Positions 20,401 to 34,534 of a stretch of DNA of 64,000 bases are shown in pieces. The stretch's first letter is position 1, and every line of letters begins with the position of its first letter. The notes beneath the pieces are model-generated. The model saw nothing but the letters and a program-made list of their open reading frames with translations, was not told where the DNA came from and searched no databases. The DNA comes from Phytoseiulus persimilis (taxonomy: Eukaryota > Arthropoda > Arachnida > Mesostigmata > Phytoseiidae): contig CM075101.1 in NCBI GenBank assembly GCA_037576195.1, forward strand, positions 5,394,001-5,458,000, written 5' to 3'. Made by a program: the position numbers and the translations under genes.

Positions 20401-23000
20401 TCTGAGATCTTGTGACTTTGCCTCGGCAACAACGCTCTTGTGTCATTTTACAGCCAGAGATGGGTCTCGCTAGCGCGATGCCACTATATGTCAGAACCAA
20501 TCCCTCTGAAGGCCCAAGACTGCATACCTCTGTCGAACATTCTTTATCGAATGTGAGTAGCTTATCTGACAAGCTTCTGAGCTCAATCCCGATCGATCAG
20601 AGTCCATGCTCGGAATCCGTTCTCAATGACGTGGAAACGAGTGACAATATCTTCGATCGTGTTGTCGCCTTTGATTTCCGAAGGTCGCGAAGCGCGCCGT
20701 CTTTCGCGATGGGATTCGATGAACTTGTCTCAACTGAGCTCTCCGAGAATTCGGTCAAATGCGGCTCCATATCTCCGAAGCCCGATGGTGAACTCAACAA
20801 ATGACCGCTCAAACATACTCAAACGTTTCCTCGCAAATATTCGCCGCTTCCCGAAACCGTCCTTGTTAGTTTCCCCTTAGCTCACGTTAGAGCATGACCG
20901 GCAACGCAACTTTGAGAATCGGCTTTCAATGGATTCGAAAGACTAGTTTGGGTGATTGCGCTCGCGATAAAGCGCTCCGCACATGTATTCTTGTGAAGAA
21001 CTGCCATTCAGAGATTCGTGCCGCAACTCTTCGAGCACAGGTTAGAAGCGCTCGTTTCGGTGTGACGAATCGTGAAGTTCTTCAACTTCTCTTCGATTTC
21101 AACTCAATATCATTCATCGACTCTTTGCACGGTCTATCACAGATCTCGAACGACTCTTGTTTCTAGCGGCCTGGCGTCGTCAGCGACGAGGCTGGAGCCA
21201 AGACCATTAAGCCACGCAACACAATCGAAACGAGTGAAAGCAAAAGAACGAAGGCACCCCAACCCAGCTCATCATGATGCGTGGAATCGGAGCTCGCACC
21301 GACAGGTCATACGGCGAGGCTCCGTTTTCTCTTGTTTCAGATTGGGCTCCGATCGAAGGAGGCTCTGGAATCTTGTGGTTCAGCGCTGAGGGGACCGTTG
21401 AGGGTGACATCGGGCAGCTCTGGTTATCTATAAGATGACGCAAGCAAGTGTAGCTGGCGCTGAGTAACACGATTCGGAGTTCGGGACATTGCTCAATAAA
21501 ACGCAAACATCTCGGGAACCACAACAGCTGGCGGCCTTCACTCGATTGCATCAACGCCGAGAGGTCTTCCCACATTGAGATTGTCTAGCTGAGTCGATAA
21601 TCTCGTGCTGAGCCGATAAGATCGGGCCGCGGCTCTGAATGCAGTGTCTGCACCGGAACCGGAGAATATCGCTTGTCATCGTCGACATCCTGGAAGTTAT
21701 CCTGCGTATTTCGATCGATTCGAGAGCGAAGAACTCCACACAGCTGTACAGTTGCCCTTCCGCTGGATCCTTCCGTAGTCCCAACTAGGCCTTCCAAAGA
21801 TCCGCAAATTTTGAGATCCGCGGATGTCTGCAGAACGGATCCGCAAAGTTTCACGGTCGACTCAAACTGTTTCCAGCTCATTGCTACCAAATAGACTCGC
21901 AACACGCTGTCCTCGAGGCGTGATTCAGTGCATCTTCTTTTCATAATTTGATATGGGGGAGCAGTGAGAGAAGCAAAACCAAGTACACACTATATGAGCT
22001 CTTGCATTCATGCGGCAACTCGCAAAATGGACGAATTGTTTAATTTAACGAAAGAAAACAAGCATACAATGGACTATGTACATCAAAAAGCGAGTTTCAT
22101 CACGAATTTCTCATTTACAAATTCTTGCTCGGATCATAGGTGGATTTTGATGGTTTCCTTATTGCCGATTCAAAAGCTCTTCGGAGCATAGAAATATCGT
22201 TCAAACTTTCTGGTTTGAGGCTCACGCGGTTTTCACCGAGGATAATTCGCAAGATGCTAAGGTCCTGTTCGGGCTGAACGGAGGTCATATTCTGACCCCA
22301 GTACAATATGCCGGGTGCGATACTGATGGGATGTCATCTCGGAAAAGCCCTCTCCCGAGCAAAGCCAGCTTACAGTTAGCTGTTGAAGCATTGACAGCTG
22401 CCTCTGGGCTACTGTTGCTCGATACGAACACACAAACGAACAAACAAAACAGAATCGGGCTCGAAAATTCCCGACTTAAAAATACCCTGTACGGCTGAAA
22501 CCAGCGGGCTACGGAACCACGGGCGATAACCACTACAAAAGACAGGTAATCCGTGTTTGGCCTACGACAATTTCCTCATGGAATCTCACGATTAAATATG
22601 CGCTGGTCTTGCGGATCCGGATCCGCGGATATCTCATGGATCCTACGGATCCGCTGGAAGGCCTAGTCCCAACGCGCCAAGGTTCACTTTCCGGGATGGA
22701 GCCAAGCAGAACGCCCCCAAGGTGCCCGCCTGTCAAAGTCCACAACTCCGCTGAACACCGCCACCAGAACAACCCGGGTTTTCCTATTCTTTGCCATTTC
22801 GCGGGCAACATACCGGCCCCTCCAACTCGCTAACTTTTTTTCGCTGCTCCCAGAGGCCACAACTCAGCCAAATCGGATCCAATCCTAGGAATCAGGTGGC
22901 AGGTTGACGCTCCAAGTTCCCTCTTTTACTCGAGGATCTCCGAGGTGACAGTTTGAGTACTGACCATCGGTCCCAAACTGACCGTAGAGGACTGGAGAGT
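20401..23000. other. Intergenic; GGATCCG-rich patches, no supported gene
   Basis: Clusters of GGATCCG/CGGATCC variants occur at about 21,795-21,850 and 22,608-22,660. Open frames are short and ambiguous. No transposase, RT or cellular domain is recognised. Confidence 0.4.
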
Positions 23001-26000
23001 CGATTTCAACGGAACCAAATCGATCGTTTGACACCGATAGCAGGGTCCAGCGCTCAAAGTCCTATTCGCTGAATGACGGTTTCCGACAGATGTAGGGAAG
23101 GCAACATGGGCGTTTAAGTCTGCTTCCGATGTCAAGTTTCTGATCTCACTTCGTGGGAGTGGACTGTACAGTCCTCTGTGGTCAGCGTGGGACCGATTGT
23201 CAGGATGGCGAGTAATGAGGTGAAACACCGGGCGAATCATCTCCTTGGCATGGTGGGATTCTCAGCGGGAACGGAATTGTGAAATTCGCTTCTGTCACTG
23301 CTCGGAAGCCTGCCAGAGTTCAAGAACAGAAGAAACATGGGCAGTCCGCTCAAACTCAACCTAACTCCGTTAATATTCGGTTTATCGGGAAGCTAGGCAA
23401 TGAGCAACTGCTGAGCTCCATTCAGACCAACTTCATCAATCGGTCGAGCCGAGAATCAAAAGTGTTTTGGTGATCTTCGATCGGCGTTCCCTTAATTGCC
23501 AGCCTGAGCTGCTGTCTTGTCTTTCTCCTAGTAACAGGAAATCGCATATTCAATTCGCTCGATAGCGTCCGATTCACTTCAACTTCGAATGAATTTTGCT
23601 CCACTTTCACTTTGTTCTGCTCATGATCCTCAAACCACATCCGAGACTTGAGAGGCAGCTCAGCATCTATTCGAAGCGGAGCTCGATCCTCTCTTCGAGA
23701 CCGCTGATCCAGATCGATTTAAGGCGACTTGAGGCTCCGTTGACGGCATCACGTTCTCAGTCGAAGCCAGAAAAACGATGGACTCCTCCGAAAACCTCCC
23801 GGACTTTTCGCGGGAACACGTCAGGAGTCCTTCCTTGATACACAGATACGGCGTTCCCCCGAACATCGCTTCGTGGGAAGAGAAGGGGAACTGGAGTCAA
23901 AGCCGTCATATCTCGAGGACAAAGTCTCACGGCGGTCTCCTGGAATGCTCCATTGGGGGTATCGGCAGGTTTCGTTAGTGATCAGCGAGTGATGATTCTT
24001 GAAGGAAGGCTGAATGATCACGCGAGAAGATGAGGTTTGGGAGACTCGACCTCTGCACCGGAACGGGCCTTATTCTTGAGCGTTCGATCAAATGATGACA
24101 CAGATGCTGAAAATAATGTTCGGAATCATGTGGAAAGCAGGCGGGTCGATGGTGCATATCAAACGCTCGCTTGGAAGCTAGCTTGCACCATCCTCGCCGA
24201 TATTCTCGTCCGGCTCACCCAGTTCCAGCCAGATGACCATTGGCATCGACTCGGAGTCCTCCCCGCCCCCCCCCCCCCAGATTTTAGAGAGTGAAGAGAA
24301 AACCTCTCGCTGTCATGTGATTTATTGTCATTGGAACGGAATTAGCGGGCGATTCGTTTTGCATGCTTTGGAATTGATTCATTGATACTTCAGGACCTGC
24401 AGGATCGCTCATGAAACTTTCAATGTGTATTATCATCCCTTCCTCTTCCCTTTGAACAATGGAATGTTGTGTATGGTAGTTATCATCATCTTCCTGGATC
24501 TATACCGGGCTGAGGTGTTGCGGAACGATGTTTCCACTGAGAAAAAGCGGCTGAGTTCGTTTGGCCCTAGTGGACTGAAGGTCCCTCTGACACGAACGCA
24601 AACTAGAAACTCATCTCATTAATACCTTGTATGTTCTGGAACTCTCTGAGTATCGGATGAAAGCTCCGTTCAGGTCGCGCGAGAAGGGAATCTCACTCGA
24701 ACATGACCGACCTTTACAGCTTCAGTCATTAGAAATTAGGTGTCCATGGCACTCCTGTCCAGCTCCGGTACTCCGCCTTCCGTCGCCCATGAATGACTTG
24801 GCGGATATCGACGAAACGACAGAATTGGAGTAACTCAATCTCCTCATTCGTACCGAATATGTTATCAGCAATCACGTCCATCCACGGTAGATTTCCGAGT
24901 GCTCTATATTCAGCTGTACACGGAGTCACATTTCGAAAGGGTGTTTGGTTTTGTTGGTCGTGGACATTATTCGCCAGAGGAGCGCCGCCAAGTTTTCATT
25001 GAAATTTCTGACTCGGGAGCCTGTAATGTTCTTTCAGGATAGGCACTGATTAGAGAGAATCGAAAGACCTTTCAGCACGAGTGAACACGTTCGGGAGCTC
25101 CGGGTTTGAGCGAGAAAAGACTCTCGGTTAGAACTAGAATATCACTTCTTCGGGCGGCTGGCACTGTGGATCAGCGTTCCACATTTGTTATTCACACAGA
25201 GAACATATTCCAAAGAGATCTCAATCACGATTCGAAACAATGAGCAACCATAGCTTCGGAAAGCAACGTTCAACATGTTATATGGAATATCTGCGAGAAA
25301 TATGCCCATCACAGGCAGCGGGTCTCGGGAGATAAGTTGATGAACAATCGTCCATCTACTTCGATGACAATCTTCGCAAAGATACCAAGTGTAACCGAGC
25401 AACAGAGCCGAGCTGCCTCTGTCTCTTCCGGACGCGAGCCACGATGAGAGGACGCGCAATTGGAAGACAGTGGCTCTCAACAAATAGCATATCTATGAAT
25501 CACATAATGCTCTAGAAACGGTGAGGATTTCATAATGTACAACGTATCGAGATCCTCGTTGTGAGGCATATTGTAAGAAGTTGCAATCAACAAAATAATC
25601 GGACCCTCATTTGGAAATTATCACAATCAGCTTTCGGAAGTGTTCCATTTAAGAGCTTAAGTTCGATGAATCTCACTCCTGCGATGGCATTAGGGAGGTT
25701 TCTCGCGGAGAGAGTGGGACCACAATTCGCCATCTTGCCGGCGGTGAGAATTCGATTCGTATCATCGAGCGTGTGTTACGTTAGTGCGGTGCCGACTCAT
25801 CAAGGATTAGGATTAGGGTTTGTAGCATCAGCCACGTGAACACACAAAAGTCTGTGGAACTGACCTCTCAATCGGAGCTCACATATTTCACTTGTACATC
25901 GCTACAGAATACCAACGAGGAAATCGTTCAGCCGAGTGATCAGGAGGATGAGTCGTTAATCGACTGGACACTTTGCCCGATAGCGTACAATTTCCTCCGT

Positions 26001-26809
26001 TTCGACGAATGTGCACAATCGAATACTTGTGCGTTTACCTAACTAGATTTCCGACAGGCTCTACTATGCTAGGATGAGATCATTGTGCCCCTGGGATTTG
26101 AACTCAAATCCACAGGGCGGTCAAATTGGGTTGGGGACAGAGCCACGGCATCATTTCTGGCTCACCGCAGCGTCATCAACGAAAGACCAATCTTCACGAA
26201 CCGATACGAGGTGGGGCGCTCATCTCTCACCTTTGATTCTTCAGCACTTCGTTCCATGATCATGGCCTCGCATTGCGCTTTGAATTCGTCTTTACGATGG
26301 ATAAGTGAATGATTTGTGTGTTTGAACGTATCTCTGGATCGTCATGGCTAGGCTCATGTAAATGAAGGACATATTTCTCATCAACGGAATCGTTGTAAAC
26401 TGCGAACCCACAAACTTCGGAAAGACCTTTTTCAACTCGATATCTATTGGATAGTTCAGTTGAGTTTCAATGAGACTCGAACACGCACATGGTTACGGAC
26501 GTCCTCCAACGGAAACAGAAGTGGGGTGGTTCGGCGGCTCAGAAGGCGGGATAAGGTGCGAATTCAGCAGTTCTGTACACTGGAAGCTTGAGCCGCGTCT
26601 CTCGTCTGGATAGAGCTCGATTATAGCCATGGGAGAAGTGAGTCTCGTGGTGTGCGGGTCGCGCTCTGAGCAATTCAGAATTCAGCGGGCTCTTCATTGT
26701 CGTCGATGCGGAATAGCCATTTTTCCAGAGGAGTAATCTGGGGAAAAACTCGGGTTCTGAAGCAGGGGACTCCTCTCCGTCAGGAACCTTCACCTCGATC
26801 GGTCGACAG
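23001..26809. other. Intergenic downstream of the SLC6 gene, no supported gene
   Basis: An 11-base C run lies near 24,273. Short ORFs on both strands have no recognisable motifs. No clear poly(A) signal for the minus-strand transporter could be picked out immediately below 26,810. Confidence 0.45.
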
Positions 26810-29800
26810 CTAAGGAATACCATCCATCCGCTGATGCCTCACCTCGTGACGCGTTATGCCATAGAAATCCCGCAGGTCCTCCGCAGGGAACCAGGCGGGC
26901 TCCTCAGGTGCAAGAAGATTCACGCCGAAATAACGGAGAATCGCCACGCCGGGAATCCAAATGGTCGATATGCCGATCAGGAATATTATCAGGAAAACAC
27001 ACCAGGACGGCCAACTCATGGGGACAGGAACGGCCTGGAAATCGCTCGGATTCAGATCTCACGACGCCCATTGGGAACGCGAAACGATTCGAACACCATA
27101 GCCATTTATATCTGCGAAATAGAGTGGTGCGCACATTTTCCCGGTCCCAAGCCTCGTAGCGGATGCCGCCAGTGAAAATCTGATAGAAGGAAGCTCCAAG
27201 GATCGTCAGCATTGTTGCCGGAGCCAGGTACTTCCAACAGACGTTGAAGTAAAAACCGGGGCGGGTGCCCGTCATCAGCTCAATATCGTCGTTGAATCTG
27301 TGTGCAGAGTTCTCATTTAAGAATCGGCCCCGACAATTATTGCTCAAGCTCGCATATTCCCGCTGCGAAGTCACCTCTTCAGTCCGTAGATCCACGAGAT
27401 GGCGATCGCTTCGCCTAGAGCGATGATGAGCAGAGGGAAACTCCCCGCGAAGTTGTCGAATAACGTGAATACATAATTCCCTGCGCCGTTCGCGAAAACC
27501 ATAGACAACAGGCAAGAAAAGGCACAGATGCTTCCTGGAGTTTGACGAACATACTCACTTCGATGAGCTCATTGAATCTTCCAATACATAGTCTTCGGGA
27601 ACCCTATCTCTACCTGTGAGAAGCTCCTTCCTGAGATTGGGAAAAAGTTTCAGGTCGACCACGGATGTGACCACGCCCTCCAACGTCCCGAATTGACTGT
27701 CGATGCCCAGAAAGAAGAGCATCAAGAAGAACAGGACCGACCATAACGGAGCTCCTGTGAACACCGTCTTTGAGTTACGGAGTCCCACTGTTCATCGAGG
27801 TTGACTCCGTTGTTGAGGTTGACCCACCTGGAAACTGGTTTATGGCTTCCGTGAAGGCGATGAACGCGAGGCCGGGGCCTGAGGCACTTTGCTGAAGTTC
27901 TTCTTCCAAACTGCACTCCGTCCAACCCACGGCCCCAGGTGGGGCGTGAGTCATATTGGGGAAGAGGAGAGCACGTTCCTCGAGGCACTTTTTGTTCGTC
28001 AAGTGAGCCTTGAACCCTGAATAGATCGAGAAAACCTCGTATCCCACATATGACCCACCATTCCTGATACAGAAACGCCAGTGATCTCGCCGAGATTACC
28101 TAGAATTGAGAAGACGACGATCCCGGCAAACATGGACGTGCCGCAATTGCAGCAAGACACGAGTATGGCGTCTCTGGAACGGAGGTGAGAAAGTCACTTT
28201 TTGAGTCCTCTTCATCGAAACCCACGGCCAGCGCCATGAATGCGTTGGGATGATGCGTACCGGAAACAGTTGTTGTGGACTGGATTATAGGACGAGAACG
28301 CGATCAGGCCTCCGAAGGCTAGGCCCAACGAAAAGAATATCTGGGTTCCGGCTTCCAGCCAAACCATGGGATCCCCCAGCTTCGACCACTATGGAGTGAG
28401 TTTCCGATTTAGTATCGCGACAGAGTTCCTACGGTAGCGGTGCTAACACTCTGAGAAGGCTCACATCGGGTTTGAAAAGATGAATCAGTCCGTCCTCCAT
28501 TCCTTCGAGAGTTATGCCCCGAATGAAGAAAATGAGAAGAACGAAGTACGGAAACGTTGCGGTGACGTAAACCACCTGAGGGAGAGAGAGCGGTCAGCTC
28601 AATTATCCTGATTCGAGAAGAATTCTCGACGACTCAATATTCTCCGAGAGATTCGATTCGCCATGTTCACCTTCCCCGATGATGCGATGCCTTTGATCAT
28701 ACACAAGTAGCAGAGAATCCACGCCAGGACGAGACAGAAAGCAATTTTGAAATTGAACGGCGCAGGATCTTCGATATCGGATGAGACGTCAAGCGTGACT
28801 CGATACCAAAAATATTGAGTGGGGCTGCTTTTCTGCAAGATGGAGGGGAAGGCGGGGTAATTACGATCGGACCGAACACACGCGACGAAACCTGGGAGCG
28901 AGACATTGAACCTCCCTCCTGACATCGCTGATACTAAGATCACACAAGTCACCTGACATTCAGGAACGATGACCGCCGTTCCATTCGGAGACCGGGTATG
29001 CGGACACTCCGCCCAAGGCAGAGGGGAGCCAAAACTCTGCATGAAGTAATACAGGCACCAAGCGATGATGGTGTTGTAATAGAGAGCGACATTGAAAGAC
29101 ACGACGGCCGACGCCAAGCCTGCGATAGCAGGAGAACGACTTGACCATCACCATCATTAACAGCTCCGATTCGTTCCTGAAGTCTGCGAAATCACTCCCG
29201 CGACTCTACTCACCGATCCCTCCACAGTAGGGCGAGACGAGATTCCAAGCTCCGATCGCTCCTTTGCGCAGCCTTTGACCAACGGCCAACTCCATATAGA
29301 AGATTGGAAGACCCTCGATTGCCAACATGATGAAGTACGGAATGAGGAAGGCCCCTGAATCGAAGGCTCGTCGGCATCAATCTCTCTGCTCGTAATCTAC
29401 CTCGTTCCCCGGAGTTCATCATTTACGTGATAACAGTGCCTGGCTGTCGACTGCGGGCTCCCGAGTGGCGAACATAAAACACGAACATACCGCCTCCGTT
29501 CTTCTGAGCCAGGTAAGGGAACCGCCACACGTTTCCCAAGCCCACCGCGTAGCCGATGGTTGCGAGGATAAACTGGAGTTCCGAGTCCCAGGACTCTCTG
29601 CCTTCTTCGGCTCCTTCGGGACAACTCGCCTGGAAATGTGCGCAGTCTCTCCGTCTGAGTGGGGCCCGACAACACTAACTCTAACCGAGCACTCAACGAC
29701 AGGCGGTGTCTGCTCTGATGGTTTGGGATGGAAATTCGGAAACTGGCAGACAGAGTGCACACTCACTTTGAAGACACGTCTCCCACTTTTCGTGACTTCT

Positions 29801-29883
29801 GGCGAGGCGATTTCATCGGCTTCAACCGACGTCGCTGGTACCACATCCGCCTCGAACGCTTGATTCGTCGCGCCATAGCTCAG
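26810..29883 (-). CDS. SLC6 sodium-dependent neutral amino-acid transporter (B0AT-like)
   Basis: Thirteen exons join in phase: about 29883-29767 (5' end unresolved), 29629-29491, 29354-29214, 29119-28953, 28832-28671, 28575-28465, 28388-28261, 28173-28100, 28016-27828, 27754-27614, 27534-27375, 27297-27135 and 27034-26810. Exons 2-13 encode 599 residues; the usual family length is about 630. TM1 [20 protein letters not shown] holds the Na+/substrate site. TM3 region: [14 protein letters not shown]. Extracellular loop 2 has an N-glycosylation sequon (PNGTA). TM6: [33 protein letters not shown] and [15 protein letters not shown] match SLC6A18/19/20 better than the monoamine group. It is a plasma-membrane cotransporter of neutral amino acids with Na+ (Cl- dependence varies). 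The start codon probably lies in an unidentified upstream exon; the exon-12 donor (GTGCGC) is weak. Confidence 0.93.
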
Positions 29884-32100
29884 CTTAAAGAGGACAAGTT
29901 CTCACCATCTGATACACCTAGGCGACCATGCTCCCGGGAGAAAAGCTCAGAAATCGATTTCGAAAATCGGTAAACCAGGCTGCGGCTGTTATATTTATTC
30001 GCAACGGTTTTTTTTGAGACGGACAGACGGTTTCGTCGAGCTCGAGTTTCCAGCGGTCTCGATTGAAACTAGCGAGTCCCTGTGATCAGAGAGCGACGAC
30101 GCCACCGAACTTGGCGCGAAAGACATCGCGTTCCCGCTAGCTCAATATTCCGAAATCCGTTCTGATCCTGTTTCGTGAACTCACAATGTGATTGGATTGG
30201 TCGTTGCCGTCGGCCAGTAGGGGTCCTTGCATTTCACGCAGCTCGACCTGGAACCGTTCGAAACCGCGACTCAGAACCTTTGTGGTTCAATAACGTGACG
30301 TGAGTCCCGAACCCCGAGGGTGTGAGGTGAAGGACAGACGTACCTTCGGGCCGACAGGAATTTCGGCCACGGTGTTCTGCTTTCTCAATATATTCTGCAT
30401 TTTCGCAGAGAGCTCGGTTCGCCTCGGAGAAGCGGAAATTCAGCGGCGAGGCTCCACAGCTGTACGGAACGAGCACCTCAAAGCATCACCAGTGAGAGAC
30501 GTCTTCACTCGACACTCGAGTAAAGTTCGACTAGGTATCTGCAAAAGTCTATATTTTGAAACACTTTTGCACCGGAAAACCTCGCGCTAATTTCGCCCTG
30601 GTCAACGCCACTTGTCCTGAATCGACCATGTGACCAGGTGCACTCACATGTCGAGTCCTGACTCCCGATAGGACTTTGTGACAGGAGCACGGAATGAGAT
30701 CTCAGTCTCGTGGCGACCCACACGCGAGCCTCAAACGAGCTCGTCGAGGCTCATTGGAAGCGGAGGGCAATTGCGCAGCGATCGCGAGCGTGCGGTAAAA
30801 AATAGACATACCTGTACAGATATACGATGCGGTTGGAGTTGCGCGGCTCGCCTCAATCTTGGGATGGCTGGTGAGGCTTCGAGAGAAGGGGCTCCGGGGA
30901 AAGGTGGAAACGCATGAGCAAGCTCAACTGGTGAGAAATCCCTCGGTCGGCGATTCTGCTGCGCGAGAGCACGTCCAATCGGAATATGCTTTGTTGATGT
31001 TAGCCGAAGCGAAAGATACTTAGGCCCTCGTTGGGGGCATCGCCGTCGGTCGAGCTCAGTCTGGCCGGGAGAGGACCCTCACTGAGAGAGGGACGCGCGA
31101 CTTGGGACCGTCGGGGTTCGAACACCACAGCGACGTGGACCCTCCCGTGGATCGGGGAGCGGACGACGGTGGGATGGAGAAATCGCGTATTGGGTCATGA
31201 TCGTGGCCCGTCGTCAACCCTTCTCCTATTGATTGTCACATCTGTCGATGCGGGAGGTGAATGTGACAGTTCGGCGAGGCAAACCATGCCTCTTCCAAAG
31301 AAACGTACCGATCTCTCGGAATTTCGGAGTTACGGAGGTCCCAGAATTTTGCTGTTGCATTGATTGATGGTGGGAACTGACCGCAGGTCCGGCCTGCGAG
31401 TGTCCGCTTCGGTGGTCCAATCGAGACCTTGTTCCTAAAATTTGTGAGGCCTCTACCCCCCCACCTTGGGTGAAGCAGATACCCTGTTGCGCGATTCCTA
31501 AGCTTTGCGTGGGAGCATACCTGCTGATCGATTTCGACACCTCAGCGCGATGAATGGGGTTTCTCTTGCAAATCAGATCATCCAAACAGCTCCGCTTGCC
31601 GTTTCATTCTGGCTTTGCAACTACATCTTTTCTCCAACTCACGATCCCCTTCACGGGCTTGGAGCAAACTCCGATACGGTGATATACGGAGCGCGCCGAT
31701 ATGTTCTCAGAGCGAGAGAAGTTCACTTCTCCAACTGCTCCGACTACAGATCTCTTTGGAATCAATATTCCTCGTAATCTGGGAAGTGTATCCGCCTTGA
31801 TTCAGCACAATTGATGCTTCTGCCAACGGAGCCGTGAGAATCGACAGAGAAAGGAAACTTGAGTAATAATAGACAGGAAAAGCTGATGAGCATGGGACAG
31901 CTCCTCACAACAGGAGGAACGATGCATCTTAACCGGTTGGAGAAACTATGAGCTGCATCCAGGGGTCGCATCCCACCGAGAAATTGTGCAACATCCTTAT
32001 TTCGTCTGGTCCCAGACATGGGACCCGTGGCGCTGAGGGCTCCGGCAGCTCCGAATGAATGCACAACTTCGGCCTGAGACAACGAGAAAAGTTGGACGAG
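29884..32100. other. Upstream region of the SLC6 gene, no supported gene
   Basis: This is expected to hold the promoter and first exon of the minus-strand transporter, but I could not fix them. ORFs such as 31,226-31,585 (minus) and 31,031-31,363 (plus) overlap with no family features. Confidence 0.45.
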
Positions 32101-34500
32101 AATACATTGATAATCTGCGGAACTTCGTTTTATTTTTTTTACGGGCTAGTTTTGCCCTGTCGGAACTCGGAGCCCCTCAGCTCTCGGAAGTTCGAATAGC
32201 TTGAAGAGTTCCGGAAGGTTGAACGCCTCGTAGGCGAAGCGTTGATTGGATTCGACCCGCGTTCTCTCAAGTCCGTTTCAATGAACGTCTCGCTGTGTTC
32301 GAGTCATCAAGCTCGGCGTGGAACGGGACGGATAAAGGGACCACCCGGCCCAAGCGCTTGAAAAAGGCGGCTCGAGCTATCCAGCTGGACGGCAAGAGGT
32401 TGATATGTGTGACTTTTGACGTAAAAACGTCCCTCTCCTAGCCCTCGCGTCGGTTTGACACTACTTCGTCATCTTCAAGTCAAGGATTTTGGAGCTCAGA
32501 TCCGTCTCTAAACTCCGTTCTTGACTATCCCATAACGCTCCTGTTTTTTTCTGAAGGTTAGCAAGTTTTCGGCAGGAGCACTCATTCAACGTTGGTCCTG
32601 CTGTCCCGAACGATTGAAGATTGTCTGCGGGAAAGGTCGAGAATATGAACGAATGACCCTTCCACGTGAAACCGTCGTTCCTTGCGGCTTTGCTGCACTT
32701 GCTAGTACTTCGTCACTCGCGCAAGGAATTTTGAGGCCCCGCTTTGTCCTCAAACTTCGCTCGGGATGAACAGAAAAAGCTTCGATTTTCTAGAGAGGGT
32801 CACAAATTTACCGGAGAAGGCCTCATTCTATTCCGGCATTCACTCGAGCAGTTTGAGATTGAGTCCAGGACAAACATGCTCACCCCTTGGAAAGGTCGGA
32901 AATCAGCATGACTATCCGGTTTTTTTCGGTTGCCGAGAGACGCAGTGGAATCAACCGAGCATGGGAGTGAAAGCCCATATGAGCCACTCTCATACTGTCT
33001 GTGAATTCTCTTCAAGGTAATCCACTTCATCATCTGTACCCTGAGCTTCTGGGGCTCATGAAGAGCTACAGGCTGAATATTTAAGCGTCGAAAATGGTCG
33101 CTAGCTTTGAAATTTTCTTGACTGTGGCGATAAGCTTTTCCCCGTCGAGACTGGAAGAAGAATCATGGCTGGTTCGCCTAGGGCTACAAAGCAAATACTC
33201 TACGTTCTCATGCAAAGCAAGCGGCAGTGTGTGATGCTACCAACCCGGAATTTTGTCCGTGTACCAAAAAACGCAGCGGAATCTATTGCGAAGATAACTC
33301 GTCGCCCATATGAGATTGCGGTGAAAAGTTCCTATCAGGTCGATCGAACTTATTCGCGTGGGGGGAGTATCAATCGGAGCGTTCTCGGATCGCCTCCTTG
33401 ACGCTCCGGATGGGGTGACCGCCAGTACGCTCTTACCCTGTACCAGCTCACGTATGGAGGTGGATAAAAATTGTCATACTCTTTCGAAAGCATCAGCAAG
33501 TCTCTCCAAGAATTACCCGAGAATATTCAGAAGTCCTCGGCGCAGTCGCTCTAGGAATGAATTCGGGTACAAACTCGATGAATGTTATCGTCTGTGGCGT
33601 CTGGGGTAACTTCCATTATTCAGAAGCAGCCAGCGTTCTGACGGGATAAACATATGCTTAACCCAGGGGAGGATAGTGTCTGGTTCAATCTGTGTGCTAG
33701 CTCTCCTGATGTCTGCTCGTCAAATCCCGAATATGAGCGGGAACATCCGACACCGGTATCCATCGAAACGTGATTTACCGGAACTGGTTTCATTGAGGAG
33801 CGACTCATTTCCCCAGGAGTCCCTTTCTTTTGGATTCGTCGCTCGCGGGATTGGGGCTGAGACGGCTTGGTTGATTCAGATTCAGATCTCTTTATTCGTG
33901 GATAAAGGTTTGTACAAGTTTGGCTCTCTCGAAATACGCCATGAGTAGAGGTTATTGACTCTATCGGAGCGTGCGATACACTTTGACTTTAGGTGTATAC
34001 CCGATCTCCTGTTTTTTGACGTAACTTCAAAATATTGGTGAAGTTTATCGGTGCGTATGATTTTCTTGAGCATGTTGATGTCAGCGTTTTCATGAAGATT
34101 CACAATTCGAGGTAGGTCGATGGAGTCTGGGGAGACACCACACCGTCTGGCAACGCATTTAACAAATTTGTCTCAGACGGTACTGAAGAGCCGACCACTA
34201 TCTCTTGACGACGGCTCATCCTCTAACGTCGACTTGAGAAGATACATTATTCACGAATCCTCACATATTACCTGTCGTCTGCATCGTTACCTCTGCGAGT
34301 CGCTTGCCAAATTCAACTGCGTGCGCTCTTTTGCTCACAAAACTTGCATTTCATCTCGTCAGTGATAGTCGACTCATAGTCACACGGACTCTGTAGGAGA
34401 CCAGCACGAGCGAGTCCGAAGGCCCGGGGAGGCGAGTCCGTTATTCTCATTGTCAGTCAAATGGAATTGCGCTACATCGATGTGCGCCCCAATCGGACGT
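32101..34500. other. Intergenic, no supported gene
   Basis: Only ambiguous short frames. There is no clear repeat boundary, transposase or RT motif. Confidence 0.4.
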
Positions 34501-34534
34501 CTCAGTACGCCACGCTTAGTTCGTGTTGATCCGA

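Noticed and set aside
24729..24929. CTAEYRALGNLPW peptide resembling the Copia RNase H end (AEYRAL)
   Set aside because: Only six residues match and nothing before or after fits a Copia polyprotein.
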